64,000 nucleotides of DNA from Burkholderiales bacterium (GTDB taxonomy: Bacteria > Pseudomonadota > Gammaproteobacteria > Burkholderiales > Burkholderiaceae_C), in NCBI GenBank assembly GCA_947464185.1, contig CANHVY010000021.1, forward strand, positions 1 through 64,000, in the 5' to 3' direction. The position numbers and the translations under genes were made by a program. Positions 16,761-24,712 of this stretch are shown here, in pieces. The notes beneath the pieces were generated by a model. It was not told the origin of the DNA and searched no databases. It saw only the letters and a list, made by a program, of their open reading frames with translations. The first letter of the stretch is position 1, and each line of letters starts with the position of its first letter.

Positions 16761-18494
16761 TCAACGCCCTTCAACCGGCATCGCGCGGGCGATAAGCGCC
16801 TCCAGCGGCAGGCCTGCGGGCAGCAAGCCAAAGGCATCAGCGGCCGTGGCCAAACGCGAAGCACAGAAAGCCTCGAAGACGAACGAAGGCGCATGACGGC
16901 ACAACTGCGCTGCCTGCAACAGCACGGCGAGATCGCGCGCCAGTTGCCGGGCCTGCACCTCCTCCACGCCCTGCTCCACGGCCAGCAGCACGCGGTCACG
17001 AGCGCGGTCGAAGGATGGGTGGGCGCCGCGTGCAGACGCACATTCGTTCTCCAGGGCTGCGGCCACGTCGTGTCCGCGCAAGGCGCGCATCAGGTCCAGC
17101 GCCATGATGTTGCCTGCGCCTTCCCAGATGGAATTCAGGGGCATTTCGCGGTAGATGCGCGCCATCACGCCCTCGCCCTGCTCTTCCACGTAGCCGTTGC
17201 CGCCCAGGCACTCCATGGCTTCCTGGGCAAAGGCGCTGCCGCGCTTGCAGATCCAGAACTTGGCCACAGGGGTAAGCAGGCGGCGCATCACGGCTTCGTG
17301 GGCGAGGTCGATGGAGGGGGGTAACGCGGCGCCAGTCTGGCCGTTCTCGGTGTGGTCCACCGCGGCCGCCAGGCGCAGCGCCAGTGCCGTGGCGGCCTCG
17401 CTTTCCAGCGCCAGGTCGGCGAGCACAGCCTTCATCAGCGGCTGGTCGATCAAGGGCTTGCCAAAAGCGTGGCGCTGGGCCGTGTGGTGCAAGGCCAGCG
17501 ACAGGGCGTGACGCATCAGCCCCGCGGTGCCCAGGGCGCAGTCCAGGCGCGTCAACGCGCCCATGGCCAGGATCTGCGGCACGCCTCTTCCCACCTCGCC
17601 CACCAGCCAGGCGTGGGTGCCTTCGAACTCCACCTCGGAACTGGCGTTGGCGTGGTTGCCGAGCTTGTGCTTCAGGCGCTGGATGTGCAGCGGGTTGACC
17701 GTGCCATCCGGCCGCCAGCGCGGCAGGAAGAAGCAGCTCAGGCCGCCAACCGAGGCCCCGGTACCCAAGCCTTCGGTCCCCGTCTGCGCCTGAGCCAGAA
17801 CCAGGAAAGCGTCGCACATGGGCGCGGAGAAGAACCATTTGTGCCCGGTCAGCCGGTAACGCTGGCCCCAGGCGTCTTCGCCATCGACCTCGGCCCGGGT
17901 GGTGTTGGCACGCACATCCGAGCCGCCTTGCTTCTCGGTCATGCCCATGCCCATGGTCAGGCCGAGCTTGGCCGGGTGGGGCATGAAGCGGGCGTCGTAG
18001 CGCGGCGCCATCAGACCCGGTCCGAAGGCAGCGTGCAGCGCGGGGTGGGCGCGCAGCGAAGGCGCCACGGCATACGTCATGGACACCGGGCAGAGCACCG
18101 AAGGCTCCAACTCGGTGAACAGCATGAAGGCCGCCGCGCGCTCGATGTGCCCGCCCGGCCCTTCCGCCCAGGGGCTGCCATGCAGGCGCGCAGCGCAGGC
18201 GGCCTCCAGGAGGGCGTGGTACGAGGGGTGGAACTCCACCTGGTCGACGCGGCGACCGAAACGGTCGTGCGTCAACAGGCGCGGGCCCTGGGTGTTGGCC
18301 AGCCGCGCATGCGCCTGCATCTCGGCGCTGCCACAAAGGGCGCCCAAGGACTGAAAGCGCTCCCGGTCGAAGCTGGGATGGTGATGCGCCAGTGCGTCCT
18401 GCAACGGACGGTTGGACGTGAACAGGTTCACGTCCGTAAAGGGCGTGCTCTGGTTGGTGACGGTGTGGGTGGGGGTCATCGCGAGACTCTTCAT
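16761..18494 (-). CDS. AidB-like acyl-CoA dehydrogenase family protein
   Basis: This 577-aa flavoprotein has the AidB/isovaleryl-CoA dehydrogenase architecture. The N-terminus contains NQSTPFTDVNLFTSNRPLQ, which corresponds to AidB's opening. The FAD-binding region includes GMGMTEKQGGSDVRANTT and KWFFSAPMCDAFLVLAQ. The C-terminal half has ALGTAGLMRHAL and CLGGNGYVEE. In E. coli AidB is induced by alkylation damage; in this catabolic neighbourhood a role in acyl-CoA metabolism is equally possible. The start overlaps the elaA stop (ATGA). An alternative ATG lies five codons in (18479), with AAGAG 7 nt upstream. Confidence 0.88.
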   Translation of the reverse strand: MKSLAMTPTHTVTNQSTPFTDVNLFTSNRPLQDALAHHHPSFDRERFQSLGALCGSAEMQAHARLANTQGPRLLTHDRFGRRVDQVEFHPSYHALLEAACAARLHGSPWAEGPGGHIERAAAFMLFTELEPSVLCPVSMTYAVAPSLRAHPALHAAFGPGLMAPRYDARFMPHPAKLGLTMGMGMTEKQGGSDVRANTTRAEVDGEDAWGQRYRLTGHKWFFSAPMCDAFLVLAQAQTGTEGLGTGASVGGLSCFFLPRWRPDGTVNPLHIQRLKHKLGNHANASSEVEFEGTHAWLVGEVGRGVPQILAMGALTRLDCALGTAGLMRHALSLALHHTAQRHAFGKPLIDQPLMKAVLADLALESEAATALALRLAAAVDHTENGQTGAALPPSIDLAHEAVMRRLLTPVAKFWICKRGSAFAQEAMECLGGNGYVEEQGEGVMARIYREMPLNSIWEGAGNIMALDLMRALRGHDVAAALENECASARGAHPSFDRARDRVLLAVEQGVEEVQARQLARDLAVLLQAAQLCRHAPSFVFEAFCASRLATAADAFGLLPAGLPLEALIARAMPVEGR

Positions 18495-19069
18495 GCAGCC
18501 CCGCCGCGTCGCTGGCTGCCGCTGGGTTCGGGTACCCCCCGCAGCGAAGTCAAGGAGGAGGGTCGGGCGCAGCCCGAGCCGGGGGACATGAGCGGAGGGG
18601 GGTGCCCGAATTCAGCGGCCCGCACCATCTCCACATGGGGGATCCCATCCTCCAGGTAGCTTTCGCCCTGGACGACGTATCCAAAGCCACCGTAGAAGTC
18701 AGCCAGATGCGCCTGCGCACTGATACGGTTGGCCTGCCCCGGCCAGGCTTCGTCGATGCGCCTGACGCCCTCAGCCACCAGCAAGCGCCCTGCTCCGGTG
18801 CCTCGCACCTCGGGTGACGTGATCACACGCCCCATGGACGGCTCAGAAAACTTGGCTCCGGGATCCAACACCCGCAGGTAGGCCTGGAGAACCCCGGTCC
18901 CGTCGTGGCCCAGCAAATGCCAGGACTCCCGGTCCAGGCCGTCCGGGTCCAAGTAGGCGCCTTGCTCCACGATGAACACGCGGCAGCGCAGGGCCAGGGC
19001 GTCGTACAGCTCGTCGAGGCTCAGGGCCTCGAAGCGCTTCCAGGTCCAGGACAGCCGCGGTGGCGTCAC
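18491..19069 (-). CDS. elaA: ElaA-type GNAT N-acetyltransferase with unusual C-terminal tail
   Basis: This 192-aa GNAT protein has the ElaA hallmarks: LYDALALRCRVFIVEQ near residues 20-36, MGRVITSPEVRGTGAGRLL for acetyl-CoA binding, and FYGGFGYVVQGESYLEDGIPHVEM. The ElaA fold ends near VRAAE (about residue 152). The following 40 residues (GHPPPLMSPGSGCARPSSL...) are encoded by a palindromic 84-bp element described separately. It starts with GTG (19069), overlapping the stop of the CurA-type gene as GTGA. Its own stop overlaps the aidB-like ATG. The substrate of ElaA proteins is not known. Confidence 0.87.
   Translation of the reverse strand: MTPPRLSWTWKRFEALSLDELYDALALRCRVFIVEQGAYLDPDGLDRESWHLLGHDGTGVLQAYLRVLDPGAKFSEPSMGRVITSPEVRGTGAGRLLVAEGVRRIDEAWPGQANRISAQAHLADFYGGFGYVVQGESYLEDGIPHVEMVRAAEFGHPPPLMSPGSGCARPSSLTSLRGVPEPSGSQRRGGAA
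18527..18610. repeat. Palindromic element with 14-bp inverted arms inside elaA
   Basis: Arms TTCGGGTACCCCCC (18527-18540) and GGGGGGTGCCCGAA (18597-18610) are inverted repeats matching at 13 of 14 positions. Near the centre a second perfect hairpin, TCGGGC-GCA-GCCCGA, lies at 18563-18577. The element is in frame with elaA and encodes most of its non-conserved tail. Its form, nested palindromes at a gene end, resembles small dispersed REP/MITE-like repeats. I have the impression that similar tails occur in related genomes, but no second copy is seen in this window. Confidence 0.55.
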
Positions 19070-20079
19070 ACCAGCTTCACCAACTGCTTGCCGAAGTTGC
19101 GGCCCTTCAGCAGCCCGAGGAAGGCTTCGGGTGCGGCGCCCAAGCTGTCGGCCACGGTCTCGCGGTACTTGAGCTTGCCGGTAGCGACCATGGTGCCCAG
19201 TTCCTTCAAGGCCTGGGGCCAGAGGTTCATGTGCTCGCTCACGATGAAGCCCTGCAGCTTCAGGCGCGACACCAGGATGAGCGAGGGGTTGGCCATCGGA
19301 ATGGGCTCGCCGTTGTAGCCGGCGATCATGCCGCAGAAGGCGATGCGGCCGAAGGCGTTCATGCGCAGCATCACCGCGTCCAGGATCATGCCGCCCACAT
19401 TCTCGAAGTGGCCGTCAATGCCATTCGGCGCGGCCTCCTTCAAGGCCCGCAGCATGGACTTCAGGTCGGGATGCTGCTTGTAGTCGATGCAGGCGTCAAA
19501 ACCCAGCACGTCCGTGACATAGGCGCACTTGTCGGCGCCCCCGGCCAGACCCACCACGCGGCAGCCGCGGGCCTTGGCGAGCTGGCCCACCGCGCCGCCT
19601 ACCGCGCCGCTGGCGGCGTCCACCACCACGGTCTCGCCTTCCTTGGGCGCGATGATCTGCGTCAGGCCCACCCAGGCCGTCACGCCGGGCATGCCCACGG
19701 CGCCCAGGTAGGCCGCCAGAGGGATGTGCGCGGTGTCTACCTTGCGCAGCATGCCCAGTTGCGTCGCGTCCACCACCGAGTACTGCTGCCAGCCGCCCAT
19801 GCCCACCACCCGGTCACCGGGGGCAAAGCCTGGGTGGCGCGAATCCACCACCTCGCCCACGGTCCCACCGATCATCACTGCATCCAGGGGCTGCGGCTGG
19901 GCGTAGCTCTTGCCGTCATTCATGCGGCCGCGCATGTACGGGTCCAGGCTCAGGTAGTGGTGGCGCACCAGCACCTGGCCATCGGCCAGTGCCGGCACGG
20001 GGGTCTCCACCAGGCGGAAGTTGTCGGCGGTGGGCTCGCCCATGGGGCGGGAAGCGAGGACGATCTGTTGGTTCTGCAT
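19066..20079 (-). CDS. NADP-dependent oxidoreductase, CurA/MDR family
   Basis: This 337-aa zinc-independent medium-chain reductase resembles CurA and prostaglandin reductases, which reduce enone or alkenal double bonds with NADPH. Visible signatures are SLDPYMRGRMND near residue 45, GMPGVTAWVGL near residue 128, the nucleotide loop VVDAASGAVGGAVGQLAK and the late GKLKYRETV. It overlaps the downstream elaA start by 4 nt (GTGA) and follows the thioesterase gene by about 43 nt. It fits a chain of acyl-processing genes read in the same direction. Confidence 0.9.
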   Translation of the reverse strand: MQNQQIVLASRPMGEPTADNFRLVETPVPALADGQVLVRHHYLSLDPYMRGRMNDGKSYAQPQPLDAVMIGGTVGEVVDSRHPGFAPGDRVVGMGGWQQYSVVDATQLGMLRKVDTAHIPLAAYLGAVGMPGVTAWVGLTQIIAPKEGETVVVDAASGAVGGAVGQLAKARGCRVVGLAGGADKCAYVTDVLGFDACIDYKQHPDLKSMLRALKEAAPNGIDGHFENVGGMILDAVMLRMNAFGRIAFCGMIAGYNGEPIPMANPSLILVSRLKLQGFIVSEHMNLWPQALKELGTMVATGKLKYRETVADSLGAAPEAFLGLLKGRNFGKQLVKLV

Positions 20080-20122
20080 GGGTTTGTGCCTTGTTGAGGA
20101 AGATCGGGAAAGAGCAGTGGGG

Positions 20123-20584
20123 TCAGTCGGAGGCGTTCAGTCGCTGGATGCGCCGGCCATCGGCCGCAGGCAGGCCGCGCATGGTCTTGAAGGTGCCGGT
20201 GGAATGGCCCACCAGTTCGCCACGGTGGTTCACCACGCTGGCCTCGCAGAAGCTCAGGGAAGCCGTGCGGTGCAGACGGCGGCCCGTGCCCACCAGTCGG
20301 CCTTCGCCCGGGCGCATGAAGCTGGTCTTCATTTCGATGGTCACCACGCCGGGCAACACGTCGCCGCCCGGCTCCAGCGGGCTGCGCGCGGCATGCGCCA
20401 TGGCAATGTCCATCAAGGTCATCAGCAGGCCCCCGTGGGCCACGCCCCAGGAGTTGGTCAGCTCGTCACGCACCTCGATGGCAATCTCACCCAAACCGGG
20501 CTCCACGCGCAGCAACTCAAAACCCAAATGCTCGATGAAGGGAATGCGGACGAGGAAGTCCATGGGCGGCCGGGCTGCGGACAT
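20123..20584 (-). CDS. PaaI family hotdog thioesterase
   Basis: This 153-aa hotdog-fold protein carries the PaaI-type core SWGVAHGGLLMTLMDIAMAHAAR, with the helix bearing the catalytic acidic residue, and VTIEMKTSFMRP. Such enzymes hydrolyse acyl-CoA thioesters, often aromatic or hydroxylated ones, and relieve CoA trapping. The ATG overlaps the upstream SDR stop by one base (TGATG), a sign of translational coupling. MDFLVRIPF, seven codons in, is an alternative start. Confidence 0.87.
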   Translation of the reverse strand: MSAARPPMDFLVRIPFIEHLGFELLRVEPGLGEIAIEVRDELTNSWGVAHGGLLMTLMDIAMAHAARSPLEPGGDVLPGVVTIEMKTSFMRPGEGRLVGTGRRLHRTASLSFCEASVVNHRGELVGHSTGTFKTMRGLPAADGRRIQRLNASD

Positions 20585-21372
20585 CAGCCGTTGTGCACGG
20601 CACTGACGCCGCCGTCCACCGCCAGGATCTGCCCGGTGATGTGCTTGCCGGCGGCGCTGGCGAACAGCAGCACGGCACCCTTGAGGTCGTCATCATCGCC
20701 AATGCGGCGCAGCGGCGACATGGAGGCCAGGTTGTCGGCACCGAACTCGGCCAGGGTGGCACGCGTCATCTTGCTGGGGAAGAAGCCCGGCGCCAGCGCG
20801 TTGACCGTGATGCCGTAAGGCCCCCACTCGCCGGCCAGCGTGCGGGTGAAATTGACGGCCGCACCCTTGCTGGTGCCGTAGGCGATGAACTTCATCTGCA
20901 GCGAACCGGCCAGCCCGGCAATCGAGGCGACGTTGATGATGCGCCCGCTGCGGTTGGGGATCATGCTGGCCTTGGCCACCGCCTGCGCAAACAGGAACAG
21001 GCTGCGCACGTTCAGATTCATCACCTTGTCCCAGGCCTCCAAGGGGTGGTCCTCGGCCGCTGCCCCCCAAGTGGCGCCTGCGTTGTTGATGAGGATGTCG
21101 ATGCGGCCGAAGCGCTCCATCGTCTCGTCCACCACGCGCTGGATCTGCGCGGGGTCGCTGGCGTCGGCGGCGATCCAGCGGGCGTCGATGCCCTTGGCCT
21201 GCAGGTCGGCCACGGCCTCTTCCAGGTCAGCTGCCTTGCGCGAGGTCAGCATGATCTTGGCGCCGGCCTCGCCCAAGGCCTCGGCCATCTGCAGGCCCAA
21301 CCCACGGGAGCCGCCGGTCACCAATGCAAAGCGGCCGCTGAGATCGAAGAGTTGCTGGACGGGAGTGCTCAT
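20584..21372 (-). CDS. SDR family oxidoreductase
   Basis: This is a short-chain dehydrogenase of about 262 aa from the preferred MSTPVQQLFDLSGR start; the track adds seven residues. The cofactor motif is TGGSRGLGLQ, then NNAGATWG, and the catalytic Tyr-Lys pair in YGTSKGA follows Ser in VASIAG. The C-terminus ends ITGQILAVDGGVSAV, typical of FabG-like enzymes. Placed between an acyl-CoA dehydrogenase and a thioesterase, it may oxidise or reduce a hydroxyacyl intermediate, but this is inference. Confidence 0.9.
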   Translation of the reverse strand: MSTPVQQLFDLSGRFALVTGGSRGLGLQMAEALGEAGAKIMLTSRKAADLEEAVADLQAKGIDARWIAADASDPAQIQRVVDETMERFGRIDILINNAGATWGAAAEDHPLEAWDKVMNLNVRSLFLFAQAVAKASMIPNRSGRIINVASIAGLAGSLQMKFIAYGTSKGAAVNFTRTLAGEWGPYGITVNALAPGFFPSKMTRATLAEFGADNLASMSPLRRIGDDDDLKGAVLLFASAAGKHITGQILAVDGGVSAVHNG

Positions 21373-21470
21373 GGGAAGTCCTGCTTCAGGCAAGGGGTGG
21401 AACGGAGGTCACGGACAAGCGTGGCGAGAGTGGGAAGAACTGGCGAGAAAGGAGCAAGGAGGGGCCGGGA

Positions 21471-23438
21471 TCAGAACCAGGCATCGTCCATGGTGCGGCA
21501 GACGGCCTCGCGCTCGGCCACGACTTTCAGCCACGCGTCGATGCGGGGCAATTCATAGGCGAAGTAGTAGCGCAGAGCGGCCAGCTTGCCTTGCGCAAAT
21601 GCGGTGTCGCCAGCTCGTCGGGCAGCCAGCGCCACATCCAGCCAGATCCAGCCCAGCACCACATGGCCGAAGGCCTGCAGATAGGGCGTGGCATTGGCCA
21701 GGGCCTCGGCGGGCACGCCTGTGGCCCAGGCCGACTTGGTGGCCGCACCCAGCTTTTGCAGTGCCGCCGCCAGTTCCGTGGCCTGAACCGCCAGGGCGGC
21801 ATCATGTCCGGCGCGCTCGATGGTGGCGTTCACGCGCGTGGCCAGCAGCTTCAAGCCCGCTCCGCCGTCCATCACCACCTTGCGGCCCAGCAGGTCCAGC
21901 GCCTGGATGCCGTGCGTGCCCTCGTGGATCATGTTCAGGCGGTTGTCGCGCCAGTACTGCTCCACCGGGAAGTCGCGCGTGTAACCGTAGCCACCGTGCA
22001 CCTGGATCGCCAGGGAGTTGGCCTCCAGGCACCACTCGCTGGGCCAGCTCTTGGCAATCGGTGTCAGCACTTCCAGCAGCAGCGCCGCTTCACCTGAGGC
22101 CGTGAGGCCGCTGGGCAGCACCGCGGCTTCATCGCCCGTGTGCTGCTCGTCCACCAGGCGCGCGCAGTACAGCTCCAGCGCCAGCGCCCCTTCGCAGTAA
22201 GCCTTCTGTGCCAGCAGCATGCGCTTGACGTCGGCGTGCTCGATGATGGGCACCTGCGGTTGGGTGGCGTCCTTCACCACCTTGGCGGCTGCGGCTGTGG
22301 AAGGCGCTTGCGCGGAGGCCGCGGCCCCTGCGGATGACAGTTGAGCAGAGGCACCCGCCCCCGCCACAGGTCGCCCTTGCGGGCGCTGGCGCGCATAGGC
22401 CAGCGAGGCCTCGTAGCCCGCCATGCCCAGCATGGCCGCGGCCATGCCGACGCCAATGCGGGCCTCGTTCATCATGTGGAACATGCAACGCAGGCCTTCG
22501 CCCGGGCGACCCGCCAGATAACCCACCGCGCCGGCACCTTGCCCGTCCAAGCCCGCGCCCACCGCTTGGCGCGGGCGGAAGCGCCCTTCGCCGAAGTTCA
22601 GCAGCGTGTTGGTGGTGCCGCGCCAGCCGCACTTGTGGTTCAGGCCGGCCAGCGCCACGTCGTTGCGCTCTCCCGTGAGACGCCCCTGCGCGTCCACCAT
22701 CTTCTTGGGCACGATGAACAGCGAGATGCCCCGCGTGCCCGGCACCAGTTGGCCATCCGGGCCGGGAATCTTGGCGAGCACCAGATGGATGATGTTTTCA
22801 GTGAGCTCGTGCTCGCCGGCGGAGATCCACATCTTGTTGCCGCGCAGGCGGTAGCGCGGGCCCAGCGGGTCGTCTTGCCAGGGCGCTGCAGCATCACCCT
22901 CAGCGCCCTCGTCCGGCACGGCACGCGTGACCACATCCGACAGGCTGGAGCCCGCCTGCGGCTCGCTCAGGCACATGGTGCCCGACCATCGGCCGGAGAA
23001 CTCGTTCAGCGCAAACACCTGCTTCTGCAAGGCCGTGCCGTGGGCCATCAGCAGATTGGCATTGCCCGTGGTGAGCATGCCCGCGCCGATGCTGACCGAG
23101 GCCTTGGCGAAGAAGGCATTGGCAGCGGACTCCACCGTGTAGGGCAGCTGCATGCCGCCGATCTCGGCGTCCTGCGCAGCCGACAGCATCCCGCTGGCAG
23201 CGTAGGCGTTCCACGCATCCTGCGTGGCCGCGGGCAGGATCACCTTTTCGCCGTCGAAGCGCGGCTCGTCGGTGTCCACCAGACGATTGAAGGGCGCGTA
23301 CTTCTCCCGCGCGATGCGCTCGCAGGTGTCCAGCACGGCGTCCACCGTCTCGCGGGAATGGTCAGCGAAGCGTTCGCGCTGGAACAACGACTGCACGCCC
23401 AGCCAATCGTGCAGCAGAAAGTCGACGGTGGATCGCAT
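21471..23438 (-). CDS. Acyl-CoA dehydrogenase with Ala-rich insertion
   Basis: This is a 655-aa FAD enzyme of the long acyl-CoA dehydrogenase class. MCLSEPQAGSSLSDV and NKMWISAGEHEL form the FAD/substrate core, FHMMNEARIGVGMAAAMLG follows, and the C-terminal domain has a GGYGYTRDFPVEQYWRDNR signature. The ORF track extends upstream to 23717 through the thiolase gene in another frame. I start at the ATG of MRSTVDFLLHDWLG, 36 nt after the thiolase stop. Residues about 356-390 are an Ala/Ser-rich stretch (GASAQLSSAGAAASAQAPST) that interrupts a normally compact loop. It acts in beta-oxidation with the adjacent thiolase and FadJ. Confidence 0.92.
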   Translation of the reverse strand: MRSTVDFLLHDWLGVQSLFQRERFADHSRETVDAVLDTCERIAREKYAPFNRLVDTDEPRFDGEKVILPAATQDAWNAYAASGMLSAAQDAEIGGMQLPYTVESAANAFFAKASVSIGAGMLTTGNANLLMAHGTALQKQVFALNEFSGRWSGTMCLSEPQAGSSLSDVVTRAVPDEGAEGDAAAPWQDDPLGPRYRLRGNKMWISAGEHELTENIIHLVLAKIPGPDGQLVPGTRGISLFIVPKKMVDAQGRLTGERNDVALAGLNHKCGWRGTTNTLLNFGEGRFRPRQAVGAGLDGQGAGAVGYLAGRPGEGLRCMFHMMNEARIGVGMAAAMLGMAGYEASLAYARQRPQGRPVAGAGASAQLSSAGAAASAQAPSTAAAAKVVKDATQPQVPIIEHADVKRMLLAQKAYCEGALALELYCARLVDEQHTGDEAAVLPSGLTASGEAALLLEVLTPIAKSWPSEWCLEANSLAIQVHGGYGYTRDFPVEQYWRDNRLNMIHEGTHGIQALDLLGRKVVMDGGAGLKLLATRVNATIERAGHDAALAVQATELAAALQKLGAATKSAWATGVPAEALANATPYLQAFGHVVLGWIWLDVALAARRAGDTAFAQGKLAALRYYFAYELPRIDAWLKVVAEREAVCRTMDDAWF

Positions 23439-23473
23439 GACAGGCCTGGACCTCGCAAGCGCCTCAGGTGGCG

Positions 23474-24649
23474 TCAGAGCACCTCGAACACACCAGCCGC
23501 GCCCATGCCGCCGCCCACGCACATGGTGACGCACACGCGCTTGGCGCCGCGGCGCCGGCCCTCGATCAGGGCGTGGCCGGTCAGGCGCTGGCCGCTCATG
23601 CCGTAGGGGTGGCCCACGGCGATGGCGCCGCCGTTGACATTCAGACGCTCCATGGGGATGCCCAGGCGGTCGGCGCTGTACAGCACCTGCACCGCGAAGG
23701 CCTCGTTCAGCTCCCACAAGTCGATGTCCTCGACCTTCAGGCCCAGGCGGGCCAACACCTTGGGCACCGCGAACACGGGGCCGATGCCCATCTCGTCAGG
23801 CTCGCAACCGGCCACCGCAAACCCGAGGAAGCGGCCCAGGGGCTTCAGGCCCTTCTGTTCGGCGTAGGTCTCGCTGACCACCACGCACGCACCGGCGCCG
23901 TCGCTGAACTGGCTGGCATTGCCAGCGGTGACCACACCGCCCGGCACCGCTGTGCGGATGCCCTGGATGTTCTCGTACGCGGTACCCGGGCGCAGGCCTT
24001 CGTCGGCGCTGATGGTCACCTGCTTGCTGCGCATGCCCATGACCGGGTCGGCCACGCCGGCGGTGACGGTGCAGGCCACGATCTCGTCGCGCGTCAGGCC
24101 CTGCTCGGCGGCGGCGCAGGCTTTCTGCTGGCTCTCGGCGCCGTAGCGGTCTTGCCGCTCCTTGGAGACGCCGTAGCGCTTGGCCACCATCTCGGCGGTC
24201 TGCAGCATGGGCCAGTAGATCTCCGGCTTGTGCTGCTCCAGCCAGGGGTCCTTGAACATGTGCATGTTCATCTCCTGCTGCACGCAGGAAATGCTTTCCA
24301 CACCGCCGGCCACGTAGAGGTCGCCCTCGCCCGCCATCACGCGCTGCGCGGCCATGGCGATGGTCTGCAGGCCGCTGGAGCAGAAGCGGTTGACCGTGGC
24401 CCCGCCCACCGTGATGGGCAGCCCCGCGCGCAGCGCCGCCTGGCGCGCGATGTTCCAGCCGTTGGCCCCTTCCGGGTTGGCGCAGCCCATCAGCACGTCG
24501 TCGATGGCGGCCGGGTCCACCCCGGCGCGCTCGACCGCCGCCTGGATGGCCAGGCCGCCCAGGGTGGCGCCATGGGTCATGTTGAAAGCGCCCTTCCAGC
24601 TCTTGGCCAGAGGTGTGCGGGCGGTGGAGACGATGACGGCTCTTGTCAT
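23474..24649 (-). CDS. Acetyl-CoA C-acyltransferase (thiolase)
   Basis: This 391-aa thiolase cleaves 3-ketoacyl-CoA with CoA, or condenses acetyl-CoA. The nucleophilic Cys90 is in [11 protein letters not shown], His347 in [14 protein letters not shown], and the second Cys377 in [10 protein letters not shown], so all catalytic residues are present. The HPYGMSG variant of the usual HPxGxxG motif marks a FadA-like subgroup. It lies 63 nt after the fadJ-type gene and 36 nt before the acyl-CoA dehydrogenase, forming a complete beta-oxidation operon. Confidence 0.95.
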   Translation of the reverse strand: MTRAVIVSTARTPLAKSWKGAFNMTHGATLGGLAIQAAVERAGVDPAAIDDVLMGCANPEGANGWNIARQAALRAGLPITVGGATVNRFCSSGLQTIAMAAQRVMAGEGDLYVAGGVESISCVQQEMNMHMFKDPWLEQHKPEIYWPMLQTAEMVAKRYGVSKERQDRYGAESQQKACAAAEQGLTRDEIVACTVTAGVADPVMGMRSKQVTISADEGLRPGTAYENIQGIRTAVPGGVVTAGNASQFSDGAGACVVVSETYAEQKGLKPLGRFLGFAVAGCEPDEMGIGPVFAVPKVLARLGLKVEDIDLWELNEAFAVQVLYSADRLGIPMERLNVNGGAIAVGHPYGMSGQRLTGHALIEGRRRGAKRVCVTMCVGGGMGAAGVFEVL

Positions 24650-24712
24650 GGCAAGGTCTTTCGAAGTCTGCGGGTGTGTCGGACGCGGGCGGAGTGCTGA
24701 GGACGGGCCACT

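Noticed and set aside
23439-23717. N-terminal extension of the acyl-CoA dehydrogenase ORF
   Set aside because: It overlaps the thiolase C-terminus in another frame and is Arg/Pro/His-rich; the MRSTVDF start gives a standard N-terminus.
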